From Methylopumilus universalis (GTDB lineage Bacteria > Pseudomonadota > Gammaproteobacteria > Burkholderiales > Methylophilaceae): a DNA stretch of 64,000 nucleotides. Below, in pieces: positions 24,425-33,162 of this stretch; positions within the stretch are counted from its first letter, which is position 1; each line of letters begins with the position of its first letter. Below the pieces are notes generated by a model. That model saw only the letters and a list, made by a program, of their open reading frames with translations, ran no database searches and was not told where the DNA came from. Location of the stretch: assembly GCF_006363895.1 (NCBI RefSeq), contig NZ_CP040953.1; one strand, given 5' to 3'. Position numbers and translations under genes: made by a program.

Positions 24425-25693
24425 ATGTCTTTACTTAACAAATACCTGCCTTTTGAAGTTTGGATTGCTTATAGATATATAAAGTTTAAGCAAAAAAATA
24501 GCTTCATATCTTTTATTTCAATGACAAGCATGGTTGGAATAGCTCTTGGAGTTTCAGCGCTCATCATTATTCTATCTGTTATGAATGGTTTTCAGGATGA
24601 ACTTCGAACACGAATTCTTGGGGTGGCTTCTCATATTGAAATTACAAGCTCAAATAATACATTGACACATTGGGAAGACTTAACAAAAAAACTTCATGAA
24701 TCTCCGGAGGTAATAGGGTCGGCGCCTTATGTAGATGGTCAGGGTATGTTGGTTAGTGAATTCGGAAGTCAGGGGATTATGCTAAGAGGTATTTCATCAG
24801 AACTTGAGGGCAATGTTGATGACCTGGAAAAGAAAGTTAAGGTTGGTAAATTATCTGATTTAAAACCTAATACATTTAATTTGATTTTGGGCATAGACAC
24901 TGCAAAGCAACTAGGTATTGTGGTTGGAGATAAAGTTAATATTTTAATTCCGCAAGGCTCATATACGCCTGCAGGCACATTTCCTAGAATGCGACAATTT
25001 AATGTTTCAGGTATTTTTGAAATTGGAATGTATGAATATGATTCCGGCATGGCGCTAATGAATCTGGAGGACGCTCAGAAATTCCTTCAAATGAACGATG
25101 CTGTTTCTGGGGTTAGGGTAAAGATTCTTGATCTTTTTTTAGCGCCTTTAGTCGCAAAAAAATTATCGGACGGCTTGTCGGAATCGGGTGTTTTTTATGT
25201 CAGTGATTGGACAAAAAAGCATGCCAATTTTTTTGCGGCTGTTCAAATGGAAAAAAGAGTGATGTTTATCATTCTTATGTTGATCATCGCGGTTGCAGCA
25301 TTTAATATCGTTTCTACTTTAGTGATGGCGGTGACTGATAAAAGATCAGATATTGCAATTCTTAAAACATACGGCGCGAAACCTAAAAGCATTCTATATA
25401 TATTTATTATTCAAGGTTCCTTAATTGGCATAATCGGAACTATCAGCGGGGTATTTTTAGGGACCGTTGTTGCGTTAAACATTCATTCAATCGTGCCTTT
25501 TATTGAGCATTTATTCAACGTTCAGTTTTTATCTAAAGATATTTATTATATTTCTGAAGTACCTTCCAAGCTTTTGTTAAGCGATATAACTGTTATAGCC
25601 TTTATCTCGATTTTGTTATCGATTATTGCCACAATTTATCCAAGCATAAAAGCTTCTAACACTTCACCTGCTGAGGCGTTAAAGCATGATTAA
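24425..25693 (+). CDS. lolC: lipoprotein-releasing ABC permease LolC/E type
   Basis: Inner-membrane permease that, with LolD, extracts outer-membrane lipoproteins and passes them to LolA. From the ATG at 24425 it has 422 residues; MSLLNKYLPFEVWIAYRYIK is the classic LolC beginning. An in-frame ATG at 24398 lies inside the inverted repeat and is less likely. One N-terminal helix (ISFISMTSMVGIALGVSALII), a large periplasmic domain and three C-terminal helices are present. Only one LolC/E protein is encoded beside lolD, so it may act as a homodimer. It overlaps lolD by 8 bases. Confidence 0.94.
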   Translation: MSLLNKYLPFEVWIAYRYIKFKQKNSFISFISMTSMVGIALGVSALIIILSVMNGFQDELRTRILGVASHIEITSSNNTLTHWEDLTKKLHESPEVIGSAPYVDGQGMLVSEFGSQGIMLRGISSELEGNVDDLEKKVKVGKLSDLKPNTFNLILGIDTAKQLGIVVGDKVNILIPQGSYTPAGTFPRMRQFNVSGIFEIGMYEYDSGMALMNLEDAQKFLQMNDAVSGVRVKILDLFLAPLVAKKLSDGLSESGVFYVSDWTKKHANFFAAVQMEKRVMFIILMLIIAVAAFNIVSTLVMAVTDKRSDIAILKTYGAKPKSILYIFIIQGSLIGIIGTISGVFLGTVVALNIHSIVPFIEHLFNVQFLSKDIYYISEVPSKLLLSDITVIAFISILLSIIATIYPSIKASNTSPAEALKHD

Positions 25694-26363
25694 AAAATTA
25701 CTTATTGCTTGTAAGGATTTATCTAAGACATTTCCTGGTTTAGATGAAGCAATTATTAACAAGCTAAATCTTAATATCAGCGAGGGAGACCATACAGCGA
25801 TTATTGGTGTCTCGGGGTCTGGTAAAAGTACACTTCTTCATCTTATGGCTGGACTTGAAAAGCCCTCATCTGGACAAGTAAAAATTTTAGATCAAGATAT
25901 CTCATGCTTAAGTCAAGATGAATTAGGAGTTTTGAGAAATACACATTTAGGCTTCGTGTATCAGTTTCATCATTTGCTCAGCGATTTCAATGCTATAGAA
26001 AATGTTGCAATTCCGTTGCTAATTAGAAGGCATACATACAAACAGGCTTTTAAGGAAGCTGAGACCCTATTAAAAAAAATAGGCTTAGGTAAAAGGCTGA
26101 CTCATAAGCCATCCGAATTATCTGGGGGCGAAAGGCAGAGAGTGGCAATCGCGAGGTCTTTAATCACTAAGCCAAAGTGTATTCTTGCAGATGAGCCCAC
26201 AGGAAATTTAGATGGTAAAACGGCACTTTTTGTATTTGATTTATTGCTTGATTTAGCCAAAGAGAATCAATCAACTCTAGTCTTGGTAACTCATGATAAT
26301 CAGCTAGCATCAAAATTAAAGTTTCAATATAAATTAAATCAAGGAAAACTTAAAAAGACGTAA
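25686..26363 (+). CDS. lolD: lipoprotein-releasing ABC ATPase LolD
   Basis: ATPase of the Lol lipoprotein extractor at the inner membrane. 225 residues with Walker A GVSGSGKSTLLHLM near 38-51, the Q-loop in FVYQFHHLL (typical of LolD), signature LSGGERQRVAIARSL, and Walker B ILADEPTGNLD. It starts inside the lolC end (8-base overlap). Downstream is a 101-base gap holding a tandem repeat, where many relatives carry comEC. Confidence 0.96.
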   Translation: MIKKLLIACKDLSKTFPGLDEAIINKLNLNISEGDHTAIIGVSGSGKSTLLHLMAGLEKPSSGQVKILDQDISCLSQDELGVLRNTHLGFVYQFHHLLSDFNAIENVAIPLLIRRHTYKQAFKEAETLLKKIGLGKRLTHKPSELSGGERQRVAIARSLITKPKCILADEPTGNLDGKTALFVFDLLLDLAKENQSTLVLVTHDNQLASKLKFQYKLNQGKLKKT

Positions 26364-26367
26364 GTTT

Positions 26368-26428
26368 ATTTAAGCAATTAACCGAATATTAAGACAAGTT
26401 GATTTAAGCAATTAACCGAATATTAAGA
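26368..26428 (+). repeat. tandem direct repeat, two 27-base copies, 34-base period
   Basis: The identical 27-base stretch from ATTTAAGCAATTAACC to AATATTAAGA occurs at 26368-26394 and 26402-26428 between lolD and exbB. The second copy is preceded by TTGATT and contains TATTAA 16 bases further on, a weak promoter match for the exbB half of the operon. Perfect identity suggests recent duplication or a functional paired site. Confidence 0.9.
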
Positions 26429-26464
26429 TAGAATAATACCCATCAAATACTTGGAGAGTTAGTT

Positions 26465-27067
26465 ATGTGGGAAATTATTTTAGCCGCTGGATGGCCGATT
26501 TGGCCACTCATATTCGCATCAATTATCGCTTTGGCAATTATTGGCGAGCGATTTTGGTCTTTAAGGCATGAAATTGTTGCCCCAAGCGATCTTCTCCCAG
26601 AAGTTCAAAAGTTATTAAATCAAGGCGCAATTAAAAAAGATGTGATTGCAAAAATCAAAGAACACTCTCTCTTGGGTGAAATTTTTGCAAGTGCTCTTAT
26701 TAATTCAAATACATCTGCAGCTCATATTAAAGAAGCGATAGAAGAGTCAGGCAGAGGAGTTAACTACAAGCTTGAAAAGTACTTACCAACACTTGGAACG
26801 ATCGCAGCAGTCGCACCTCTTTTAGGGCTGCTAGGTACGGTGATAGGTATGGTCGATCTTTTTAGTTCATTTACAAACAGCGGCCATGATGTGGCAGTAT
26901 TTGCGAGAGGTATTTCAGTAGCTCTCTATAACACAGCAGCAGGTATTGTTGTGGCGGTTCCCGCTATGATTTTTTATCGATTTTTTAGATCCAAAGTAGA
27001 TGATTTAATTTTTGACATGGAGCAACAAGCGCTTAAGTTGATTGAATCTATGGGCGTTCGTAAATAA
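26465..27067 (+). CDS. exbB: ExbB/TolQ-type proton channel subunit
   Basis: 200-residue MotA/TolQ/ExbB protein with three membrane helices: one near 10-30 (LAAGWPIWPLIFASIIALAII) and two in the C-terminal half (YLPTLGTIAAVAPLLGLLGT and YNTAAGIVVAVPAMIFYRFF). With ExbD it converts proton-motive force into mechanical work on a periplasmic partner. No tonB or tolA is adjacent; in this operon context it is usually called ExbB or TolQ2. GGAG lies 8 bases before the ATG. Followed after 16 bases by exbD. Confidence 0.9.
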   Translation: MWEIILAAGWPIWPLIFASIIALAIIGERFWSLRHEIVAPSDLLPEVQKLLNQGAIKKDVIAKIKEHSLLGEIFASALINSNTSAAHIKEAIEESGRGVNYKLEKYLPTLGTIAAVAPLLGLLGTVIGMVDLFSSFTNSGHDVAVFARGISVALYNTAAGIVVAVPAMIFYRFFRSKVDDLIFDMEQQALKLIESMGVRK

Positions 27068-27083
27068 ATAATTAGGATTGCAT

Positions 27084-27497
27084 ATGAATTTTCAGCGAGG
27101 AAAAAAACACGAAGAGATGGAATTGAACTTGGTTCCTTTGATCGACGTTTTATTAGTTATTATTATTTTCCTTGTCGTAAGTACAACCTTTTCTAGATTT
27201 AGTGAATTAAAAATTAATCTTCCTACTGCTGAAGCCAATAGCCCTGATAAGAAACCTAATGTTATTAATGTGTCTATTACAGCGGAAGGTCTCTACGCTA
27301 TAAATGATAATCCTTTGCCAAATAAGAGCCTTGAATCTATTGTTGCGGCTTTAAAAAATTCAGCAAAAGGTGAAAAAGAAATACCGGTGATTATTAATGC
27401 AGATGCGAAATGTGAGCACCAATCCGTTATTAATGTTATGGAAGCCTCAAGACAGGCGGGGTTAACTCATATTACCTTCTCAACAAAAGTTAACTAG
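27084..27497 (+). CDS. exbD: ExbD/TolR-type biopolymer transport protein
   Basis: 137-residue partner of ExbB with one N-terminal helix (VPLIDVLLVIIIFLVVSTTF); Asp25-type residue in the LIDVLLV segment is the proton-carrying aspartate. The rest is a periplasmic domain. I start it at the ATG at 27084, with AGGA 6 bases upstream; the TTG two codons earlier is less likely. It lies between exbB and msbA in the envelope operon, 32 bases before msbA. Confidence 0.92.
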   Translation: MNFQRGKKHEEMELNLVPLIDVLLVIIIFLVVSTTFSRFSELKINLPTAEANSPDKKPNVINVSITAEGLYAINDNPLPNKSLESIVAALKNSAKGEKEIPVIINADAKCEHQSVINVMEASRQAGLTHITFSTKVN

Positions 27498-27529
27498 ACT
27501 TTAAAAAGGGTTTAGCTTTTCTTGGCCTA

Positions 27530-29284
27530 ATGGCAAAAAATATTAAAAACATAACTGCATCACAGCCAATAAATTTTAGATATCTTTATAAAAGACTGTT
27601 TAAATATACTTGGCAACATAAGTTTATTTTATCTTTAAGTTTAATCTCATTGGTTGTGCTGTCATTAACGAATACAGCATTTCTTGCCATTATTAAAAAA
27701 ATTACTGATCAGGGGTTCGGGTCAGGAATTGCAGATAAACAATCTTCCTTAGCCCTCCTTCTTCTCTTGGTTATGTCGATAAGAGCATTATCTGGATTAT
27801 TCTCAAGCTATTTTATGAAATCAACTTCATTGAAGGTTGTTGAAAGTCTTAGATCTGATTTATTTAAGAAGATTATGATGTTGCCAATGAATTTTTTTGA
27901 CAAAAATTCATCAAGTCATATTGTCTCTAAGTTGAATAGCGATGTTCAGCAGCTCTCAAATGTGATTACAGATATAGGATTTAATCTCATAAAGGACGGG
28001 ATAAGTTTTATTGGGATAGTTTGCTATATGATTTATTTGGACTGGAAACTTACACTAGTATTTTTATTGTTAGCTCCAATCCTGGCCTATTACCTTAAAA
28101 TAATGTCGCCGAGACTCAGAGCTGCAGGAACAATTTCACAGAATGCAAATGGCGAGTTAATCATGGCATCTGATGAAGCTATCGCCGCACAAAGAATTGT
28201 TAAAATATTTGGAACAAGCCAATACGAAGTTAGTCGATTTAATAAAATTTCTGAAAAGATAAGGAAAATCCAGGCAAAGCTTATAAGAATTGCAGCTTTA
28301 AATTCTTTTACAGTAGAAATTTTAGCGGGCATTGCATTATCAGGAATTGCTTTTTATTCATTTGGTAAGTTTTCAGCGGGACAATTTGCTGCTTTCTTTG
28401 CTGCCTTGTTGATGATTATTGCCCCAATTAAAAGCTTAACCTCCATTAATGACAAAATTCAAATTGCTATAGCAGCTGCTAAAAGTGTATTTGGTTTAAT
28501 GGATGAGCCCTCAGAAATTGATCGTGGGACAAAATTTATTAAGAGGGCAAAAGGACATATAAAAATATCTGACTTAACCTTTAAATATCATAATAGTAAA
28601 CATAATATTCTTGAGGGTATTAATTTAAATATTAAGCCTGGCGAGAAAGTGGCTCTTGTCGGAAAATCTGGCGGCGGAAAAACAACACTTATTAATTTAT
28701 TACCAAGATTTTATGAAATTGATCAAGGTAAAATATTTTTAGATGGTATTAATATTAATGACCTTAAGTTAAAAAACCTGCGAAGTCAGTATTCGTTGGT
28801 AAGCCAGGATACAATTTTATTTAATGACACAATAATGAATAATATAGCTTATGGCAGTGCAGAAGGGCCCGTAAGTATAGAGGATGTTAAAAAAGCTGCT
28901 ATCGCAGCAAATGCCTGGGAATTTATTGACCCGCTTCCAAACAAGCTAGACCACGAAATTGGCGATAGGGGCGTTAGACTTTCTGGAGGCCAAAGACAAA
29001 GAATTTCAATTGCTCGTGCTATTTTAAAAAATGCACCTATATTACTTCTCGATGAAGCAACGTCCGCACTTGATTCTCATTCGGAAAAATATGTTCAGTC
29101 AGCTTTGGACAATTTAATGAAAAATAGAACAACCATAGTCATTGCGCACAGATTGTCTACTATTTTGAATGCTGATCGAATTGTTGTGATTGATAAATCA
29201 AAAATCATTGATGTTGGCACGCACTCAGAATTAATTAGACGGTGCAAACATTATGCAATCTTGTACAAAAAAGGTCTGAAATAG
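27530..29284 (+). CDS. msbA: lipid A export ABC transporter MsbA
   Basis: Flips lipid A-core across the inner membrane. 584 residues: a six-helix ABC exporter domain (about 20-325) then an ATPase with Walker A VGKSGGGKTTLINLL, signature LSGGQRQRISIARA and Walker B ILLLDEATSALD followed by the H-loop in IAHRLST. The length matches E. coli MsbA (582). The next gene is lpxK, which strongly supports lipid A rather than drug transport. Confidence 0.93.
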   Translation: MAKNIKNITASQPINFRYLYKRLFKYTWQHKFILSLSLISLVVLSLTNTAFLAIIKKITDQGFGSGIADKQSSLALLLLLVMSIRALSGLFSSYFMKSTSLKVVESLRSDLFKKIMMLPMNFFDKNSSSHIVSKLNSDVQQLSNVITDIGFNLIKDGISFIGIVCYMIYLDWKLTLVFLLLAPILAYYLKIMSPRLRAAGTISQNANGELIMASDEAIAAQRIVKIFGTSQYEVSRFNKISEKIRKIQAKLIRIAALNSFTVEILAGIALSGIAFYSFGKFSAGQFAAFFAALLMIIAPIKSLTSINDKIQIAIAAAKSVFGLMDEPSEIDRGTKFIKRAKGHIKISDLTFKYHNSKHNILEGINLNIKPGEKVALVGKSGGGKTTLINLLPRFYEIDQGKIFLDGININDLKLKNLRSQYSLVSQDTILFNDTIMNNIAYGSAEGPVSIEDVKKAAIAANAWEFIDPLPNKLDHEIGDRGVRLSGGQRQRISIARAILKNAPILLLDEATSALDSHSEKYVQSALDNLMKNRTTIVIAHRLSTILNADRIVVIDKSKIIDVGTHSELIRRCKHYAILYKKGLK

Positions 29285-29288
29285 TATT

Positions 29289-30284
29289 TTGAATGCTTTA
29301 AGAGCTATCTCCAAGCTGCATTATGGAACAAAAAGCTTAATTTCTTTATTTCTTCTTCCGTTATCCGCATTTTTTCTCTTAATATCTTTTATTAGAAAAT
29401 ATCTCTACCGATTTAATTTTTTAAAGTCTTTTAAGATGCAAGTGCCTGTAATTGTTATCGGAAACATAACTTTAGGTGGTACCGGTAAAACTCCTTTAGT
29501 GATTCATCTTGCAAATGAATTAAAGAAAAATGGATACCATCCTGGAATTATAAGTAGAGGATATGGAGCCAAAGGAAATGGGATAAGTGAAGTCAATCAA
29601 AAAAGTAATGTGGAGAATATCGGCGATGAGCCGATATTGATTCATAAACATACTCGCCTACCAGTTTTTATCTCAAAAGATAGAGTATTGGCAGCGCAAG
29701 CACTTCTTAAAAAATACAAAAAAATAGATGTCATTTTGTCTGATGATGGATTGCAACATTATCGTTTAAAACGCGATATAGAAATTATAGTCATAGACGG
29801 GGCTAGAGGATTTGGAAATGGATATCTTTTGCCAGCGGGGCCATTAAGGGAGTCAAAGCGGAAATTAAAGGCCGTAGATGCTATCGTTTGTAATGGAAAA
29901 AGAGTGATAGATGACAGTTACCTGATGAAATATAAGAGTGATTTCCTAATTAATCTAAAAACTAAGAAAAAAATTCCACTAAATAAGCTGCGCTTAAATA
30001 ACCTTCATGCAATAGCTGGCATTGGAAACCCAGATCGATTTTTTAATTACCTTAAGCTATCAGGCATGGTATTTAATAGCTCTACCTACCAAGATCATTA
30101 TCGATTCACAAAAAAAGATTTTAAAGTTATGAATGATAAGAATATTATAATGACTGAAAAGGACGCTGTTAAATGCGAAAAGTTTGCTAGGGATAATTTT
30201 TGGTATTTGCCAGTTGTTGTTGAAATTGACTCAAAGTTTACTGATTTTATTTTAAATAAAATGAAAAATATAATCCATGGATAA
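29289..30284 (+). CDS. lpxK: tetraacyldisaccharide 4'-kinase
   Basis: Phosphorylates the lipid A disaccharide at the 4' position, membrane-associated. 331 residues starting with TTG, 4 bases after the msbA stop; no upstream ATG is in frame and the next Met falls at residue 50, well inside the family N-terminus. A hydrophobic N-terminal helix (SLISLFLLPLSAFFLLISFI) is followed by the P-loop GGTGKTPLVIHL and the SDDGLQHY motif. It overlaps the small downstream gene by 8 bases. Confidence 0.94.
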   Translation: MNALRAISKLHYGTKSLISLFLLPLSAFFLLISFIRKYLYRFNFLKSFKMQVPVIVIGNITLGGTGKTPLVIHLANELKKNGYHPGIISRGYGAKGNGISEVNQKSNVENIGDEPILIHKHTRLPVFISKDRVLAAQALLKKYKKIDVILSDDGLQHYRLKRDIEIIVIDGARGFGNGYLLPAGPLRESKRKLKAVDAIVCNGKRVIDDSYLMKYKSDFLINLKTKKKIPLNKLRLNNLHAIAGIGNPDRFFNYLKLSGMVFNSSTYQDHYRFTKKDFKVMNDKNIIMTEKDAVKCEKFARDNFWYLPVVVEIDSKFTDFILNKMKNIIHG

Positions 30285-30459
30285 AAATCTATTAAAAATT
30301 TTAGTTTGCCCGGTTACTAAGGGGCCATTAATTTATAAAAAAGAACAGAATGAGCTTATTTCGAAGTCGGCTAAACTTGCCTACCCGATTAAAGACGGTA
30401 TTCCAATTTTACTGGAGAGCGAAGCGAGAGTCATAAATAGCGATGAAGATTATTCATGA
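30277..30459 (+). CDS. ycaR: Trm112/YcaR family small protein
   Basis: 60-residue Trm112-like protein (UPF0434). KILVCPVTKGPL near 7-18 and YPIKDGIPILLESEAR near 36-51 are the family signatures. Only one Cys (Cys11) of a possible zinc site remains, as usual for this branch. Function is unproven; it is conserved between lpxK and kdsB. It overlaps lpxK by 8 bases and kdsB by 4 (ATGA). Confidence 0.9.
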   Translation: MDKNLLKILVCPVTKGPLIYKKEQNELISKSAKLAYPIKDGIPILLESEARVINSDEDYS

Positions 30460-31205
30460 CATTTAAAATTATTATTCCGGCGAGGTATCAGAGTAGCCGA
30501 TTGGAAGGAAAACCTCTTTTGGAGATTGATGGTGTTCCTATGGTGATTCACGTTCTAAAGCAATCATTAAAAAGCAAGGCAGATGAGGTTGTGGTTGCAA
30601 CCGACGACCAAAGGATTTTTGATGTTGTTGTAAAGTTTGGATATAAAGCAATCATGACAAATCTTAATCATAGATCCGGTACAGATCGAGTTGCAGAGGT
30701 TGTTGATTTGATGGGTTGGACAGACAACGAGATTGTCGTCAATGTTCAGGGAGATGAGCCTCTTATTAATCCATCATTAATTAATCAACTTGCAGAATAT
30801 TTGGATGACCGAAGAGACGTCTTTGTTTCTACAGCGTGCTATTCCATCACTGATTATAATGATTTTGTTAATCCAAATAATGTGAAAGTCGTATTGGATA
30901 AAAATTCACAAGCCTTGTATTTTAGTAGAGCGCCAATTCCTTTTCCTAGAGATGAATTTAATCAAAAGATAATTGGAAGAGAGGGGTTTTATAAACATAT
31001 TGGTATTTATGCTTATCGTGCTAAGTTTCTAAAAGGCTTTAAAGATATTGAGCAAGCACCATTGGAAGATATTGAAAAGTTGGAGCAGCTTAGAATTCTA
31101 TATGCAGGTTACAAAATTGGTGTAGTCCTCTCAATTGACACGCCATTTCCTGGAGTTGATACCCCCGAAGACCTTGAAAGGGTAAGAAAGCTACTTTCTA
31201 ATTAA
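30456..31205 (+). CDS. kdsB: CMP-KDO synthetase
   Basis: 3-deoxy-manno-octulosonate cytidylyltransferase, activating KDO for the lipopolysaccharide inner core. 249 residues. The nucleotide loop is IPARYQSSRLEGKPL near the start, followed by ATDDQRI, NVQGDEP and GIYAYR segments. The start overlaps the Trm112-like gene through ATGA. Its stop overlaps the 3' end of convergent glnB by 4 bases, so no terminator fits between the two operons. Confidence 0.97.
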   Translation: MTFKIIIPARYQSSRLEGKPLLEIDGVPMVIHVLKQSLKSKADEVVVATDDQRIFDVVVKFGYKAIMTNLNHRSGTDRVAEVVDLMGWTDNEIVVNVQGDEPLINPSLINQLAEYLDDRRDVFVSTACYSITDYNDFVNPNNVKVVLDKNSQALYFSRAPIPFPRDEFNQKIIGREGFYKHIGIYAYRAKFLKGFKDIEQAPLEDIEKLEQLRILYAGYKIGVVLSIDTPFPGVDTPEDLERVRKLLSN

Positions 31206-31540
31206 ATAGCAGATTCACCCGTTTCGCCAGTTCTAATCCTCACCACCTCTTCAATATTGCTTACAAAAATTTTTCCATCCCCAATTTTTCCGGTATGAGC
31301 AGCAGCTGATATTGCTTCAATGACTTTTTTAACCATTTTGTCTGAGACAATAATATCTAATTTAATTTTCGGTAAAAAATCAATTACATACTCTGCGCCT
31401 CTATACAGTTCAGTGTGACCTTTTTGTCTTCCGAAGCCCTTAACTTCCGTCGCTGTAATTCCATTGATGCCAATTTCAGAAAGAGCCTCTCTTACTTCGT
31501 CTAATTTAAATGGCTTAATAACTGCCTCAATTTTTTTCAT
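31202..31540 (-). CDS. glnB: nitrogen regulatory protein P-II
   Basis: 112-residue signal protein that binds ATP/ADP and 2-oxoglutarate and controls nitrogen metabolism by contact with target proteins. The uridylylation site Tyr51 is present in the T-loop (RGAEYVIDF), and the B-loop TGKIGDGKIFV and C-loop RIRTGE are intact. It is GlnB-like and no amtB is adjacent, so GlnK-type membrane duty is less likely. It lies 22 bases downstream of nadE on the same strand; PII is known in some proteobacteria to bind glutamine-dependent NadE. Confidence 0.96.
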   Translation of the reverse strand: MKKIEAVIKPFKLDEVREALSEIGINGITATEVKGFGRQKGHTELYRGAEYVIDFLPKIKLDIIVSDKMVKKVIEAISAAAHTGKIGDGKIFVSNIEEVVRIRTGETGESAI

Positions 31541-31562
31541 CTAATTTCCTTCTTCAAATGCA

Positions 31563-33158
31563 TTAATGTTTAAAGGTTACGGGGTATCTTCTGTCTTTGC
31601 CAAAAGCCCTATGAGTAATTTTAGGTCCTATGGGGCTTTGGGCTCTTTTAAATTCATTATTGTTAATTAACTTTACAACGCGATTCACATTTTTACTAGT
31701 AAAACCTTTTTTGACAATCGACGCTATATCTAAATCTTTTTCAATATAAAGCTCAATTATCTTATCAAGAATTTCATATTTAGGGAGGCTATTCTGATCA
31801 AGCTGATTAGGACTTAATTCAGCTGTAGGCGGTCTTTTGATTATTTCATTAGGAATGATGGTTGATATTGAATTTCTATAATGTGCTAATTTATAAACCC
31901 ATGTTTTTGGCACGTCTTTAAGAAGTGCAAAGCCTCCAACCATATCTCCATAAAGGGTTGTATACCCTACAGCAGTTTCACTTTTATTACTTGTTGATAT
32001 TACAAGGCCATTAAATTTATTAGATAAAGCCATTAATAAAACACCCCTGATACGAGCTTGTAAATTCTCTTCAGTCGTGTCAAAAGGCTTATTTTTAAAA
32101 TCACTAGATAATGTTTTTCTAAAAAGTTTAAAAATAGGTTGAATATTTATTTCTTTGTAATTGACACCTGTATTTTTAATTATTTTGCGAGATTCAATAA
32201 TACTTATTTTAGAAGTGAATTCTGAAGGCATCATGACGGCAGTAATATTTTTTTTGTCAAATACGTCATTTGCCAAAGCCAAAACAAGAGCAGAATCTAT
32301 ACCACCAGATAACCCTATAAACAGACTTTTAAAATTATTCTTAACTACATAATCTCTAAGCGCTAATTTAAGTGCCTCATATAAATGTGATTCTTTGTTA
32401 TAAGGAGATTCATCAAAATTATTCTTAATATTTATTTTTGAGGAAACATCAATAATCGCTGTTTCTTCTTTAAAAAATGATAACTGGTGGATAAGCTTTG
32501 CATGTTTGCTAACAACAAAAGAGCCGCCATCAAATATGAGCTCATCTTGACCTCCAATTGCATTGACGTAGATCACAGTAGATTTTGTTTCTTTAGCTAA
32601 CTTGGAAATAATTTTTACTCGAGTTTCATATTTTTCTATTTCATAAGGGGATGCATTAATTACAATAATGGCATCCACCAGTTTTTTCTTAAGTAATTGG
32701 CTTGGGGAAGCTTTCCAAGCATCTTCGCAAATAAGAAGACCGATCTTTAAACCTTTATGGACAAAAATAAACTCTTTTTTACCAGGTTCAAAATATCTAT
32801 TTTCGTCAAATACCCCATAATTAGGAAGAATTTTTTTAAAATAGGTGCCTTGAATTTTTCCATTAAAAAGTAATGATGCCGCATTGTATATTTTGCTGCC
32901 TTTTTTTAATGGGTGCCCAACAATTACCTTAATAGAAGGCACGGCTTGCGCAATTTTACTCAATGCTTTTGAACATGCTTTAAGAAAATCTTCTCTTAAG
33001 ACAAGGTCTTCAGGTGGGTAGCCACAGATTGAGAGTTCAGGTGTAATAAGCAATTCAGCCCCTTTTTTAGAAGCCTCTTTAGCTCTTTTGATGATAGCAA
33101 TGCTATTGTTTTCAATATCACCAACAAATGAATTTATTTGCGCTAGTGCTATTTTCAT
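31563..33158 (-). CDS. nadE: glutamine-dependent NAD synthetase
   Basis: Last step of NAD synthesis, amidating nicotinate adenine dinucleotide with ammonia from glutamine. From the ATG at 33158 it has 531 residues, whose start KIALAQINSFVGDI is the family N-terminus. A nitrilase-type glutaminase domain (1-250) carries Glu41 in PELSICGYPP, Lys108 before ILPNYGVFDE and Cys144 in LLICEDAW. The synthetase domain follows with the P-loop SGGIDS at 284-289. It starts 4 bases after the ankyrin gene and precedes glnB, suggesting regulation by PII. Confidence 0.95.
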   Translation of the reverse strand: MKIALAQINSFVGDIENNSIAIIKRAKEASKKGAELLITPELSICGYPPEDLVLREDFLKACSKALSKIAQAVPSIKVIVGHPLKKGSKIYNAASLLFNGKIQGTYFKKILPNYGVFDENRYFEPGKKEFIFVHKGLKIGLLICEDAWKASPSQLLKKKLVDAIIVINASPYEIEKYETRVKIISKLAKETKSTVIYVNAIGGQDELIFDGGSFVVSKHAKLIHQLSFFKEETAIIDVSSKINIKNNFDESPYNKESHLYEALKLALRDYVVKNNFKSLFIGLSGGIDSALVLALANDVFDKKNITAVMMPSEFTSKISIIESRKIIKNTGVNYKEINIQPIFKLFRKTLSSDFKNKPFDTTEENLQARIRGVLLMALSNKFNGLVISTSNKSETAVGYTTLYGDMVGGFALLKDVPKTWVYKLAHYRNSISTIIPNEIIKRPPTAELSPNQLDQNSLPKYEILDKIIELYIEKDLDIASIVKKGFTSKNVNRVVKLINNNEFKRAQSPIGPKITHRAFGKDRRYPVTFKH

Positions 33159-33162
33159 AGTT

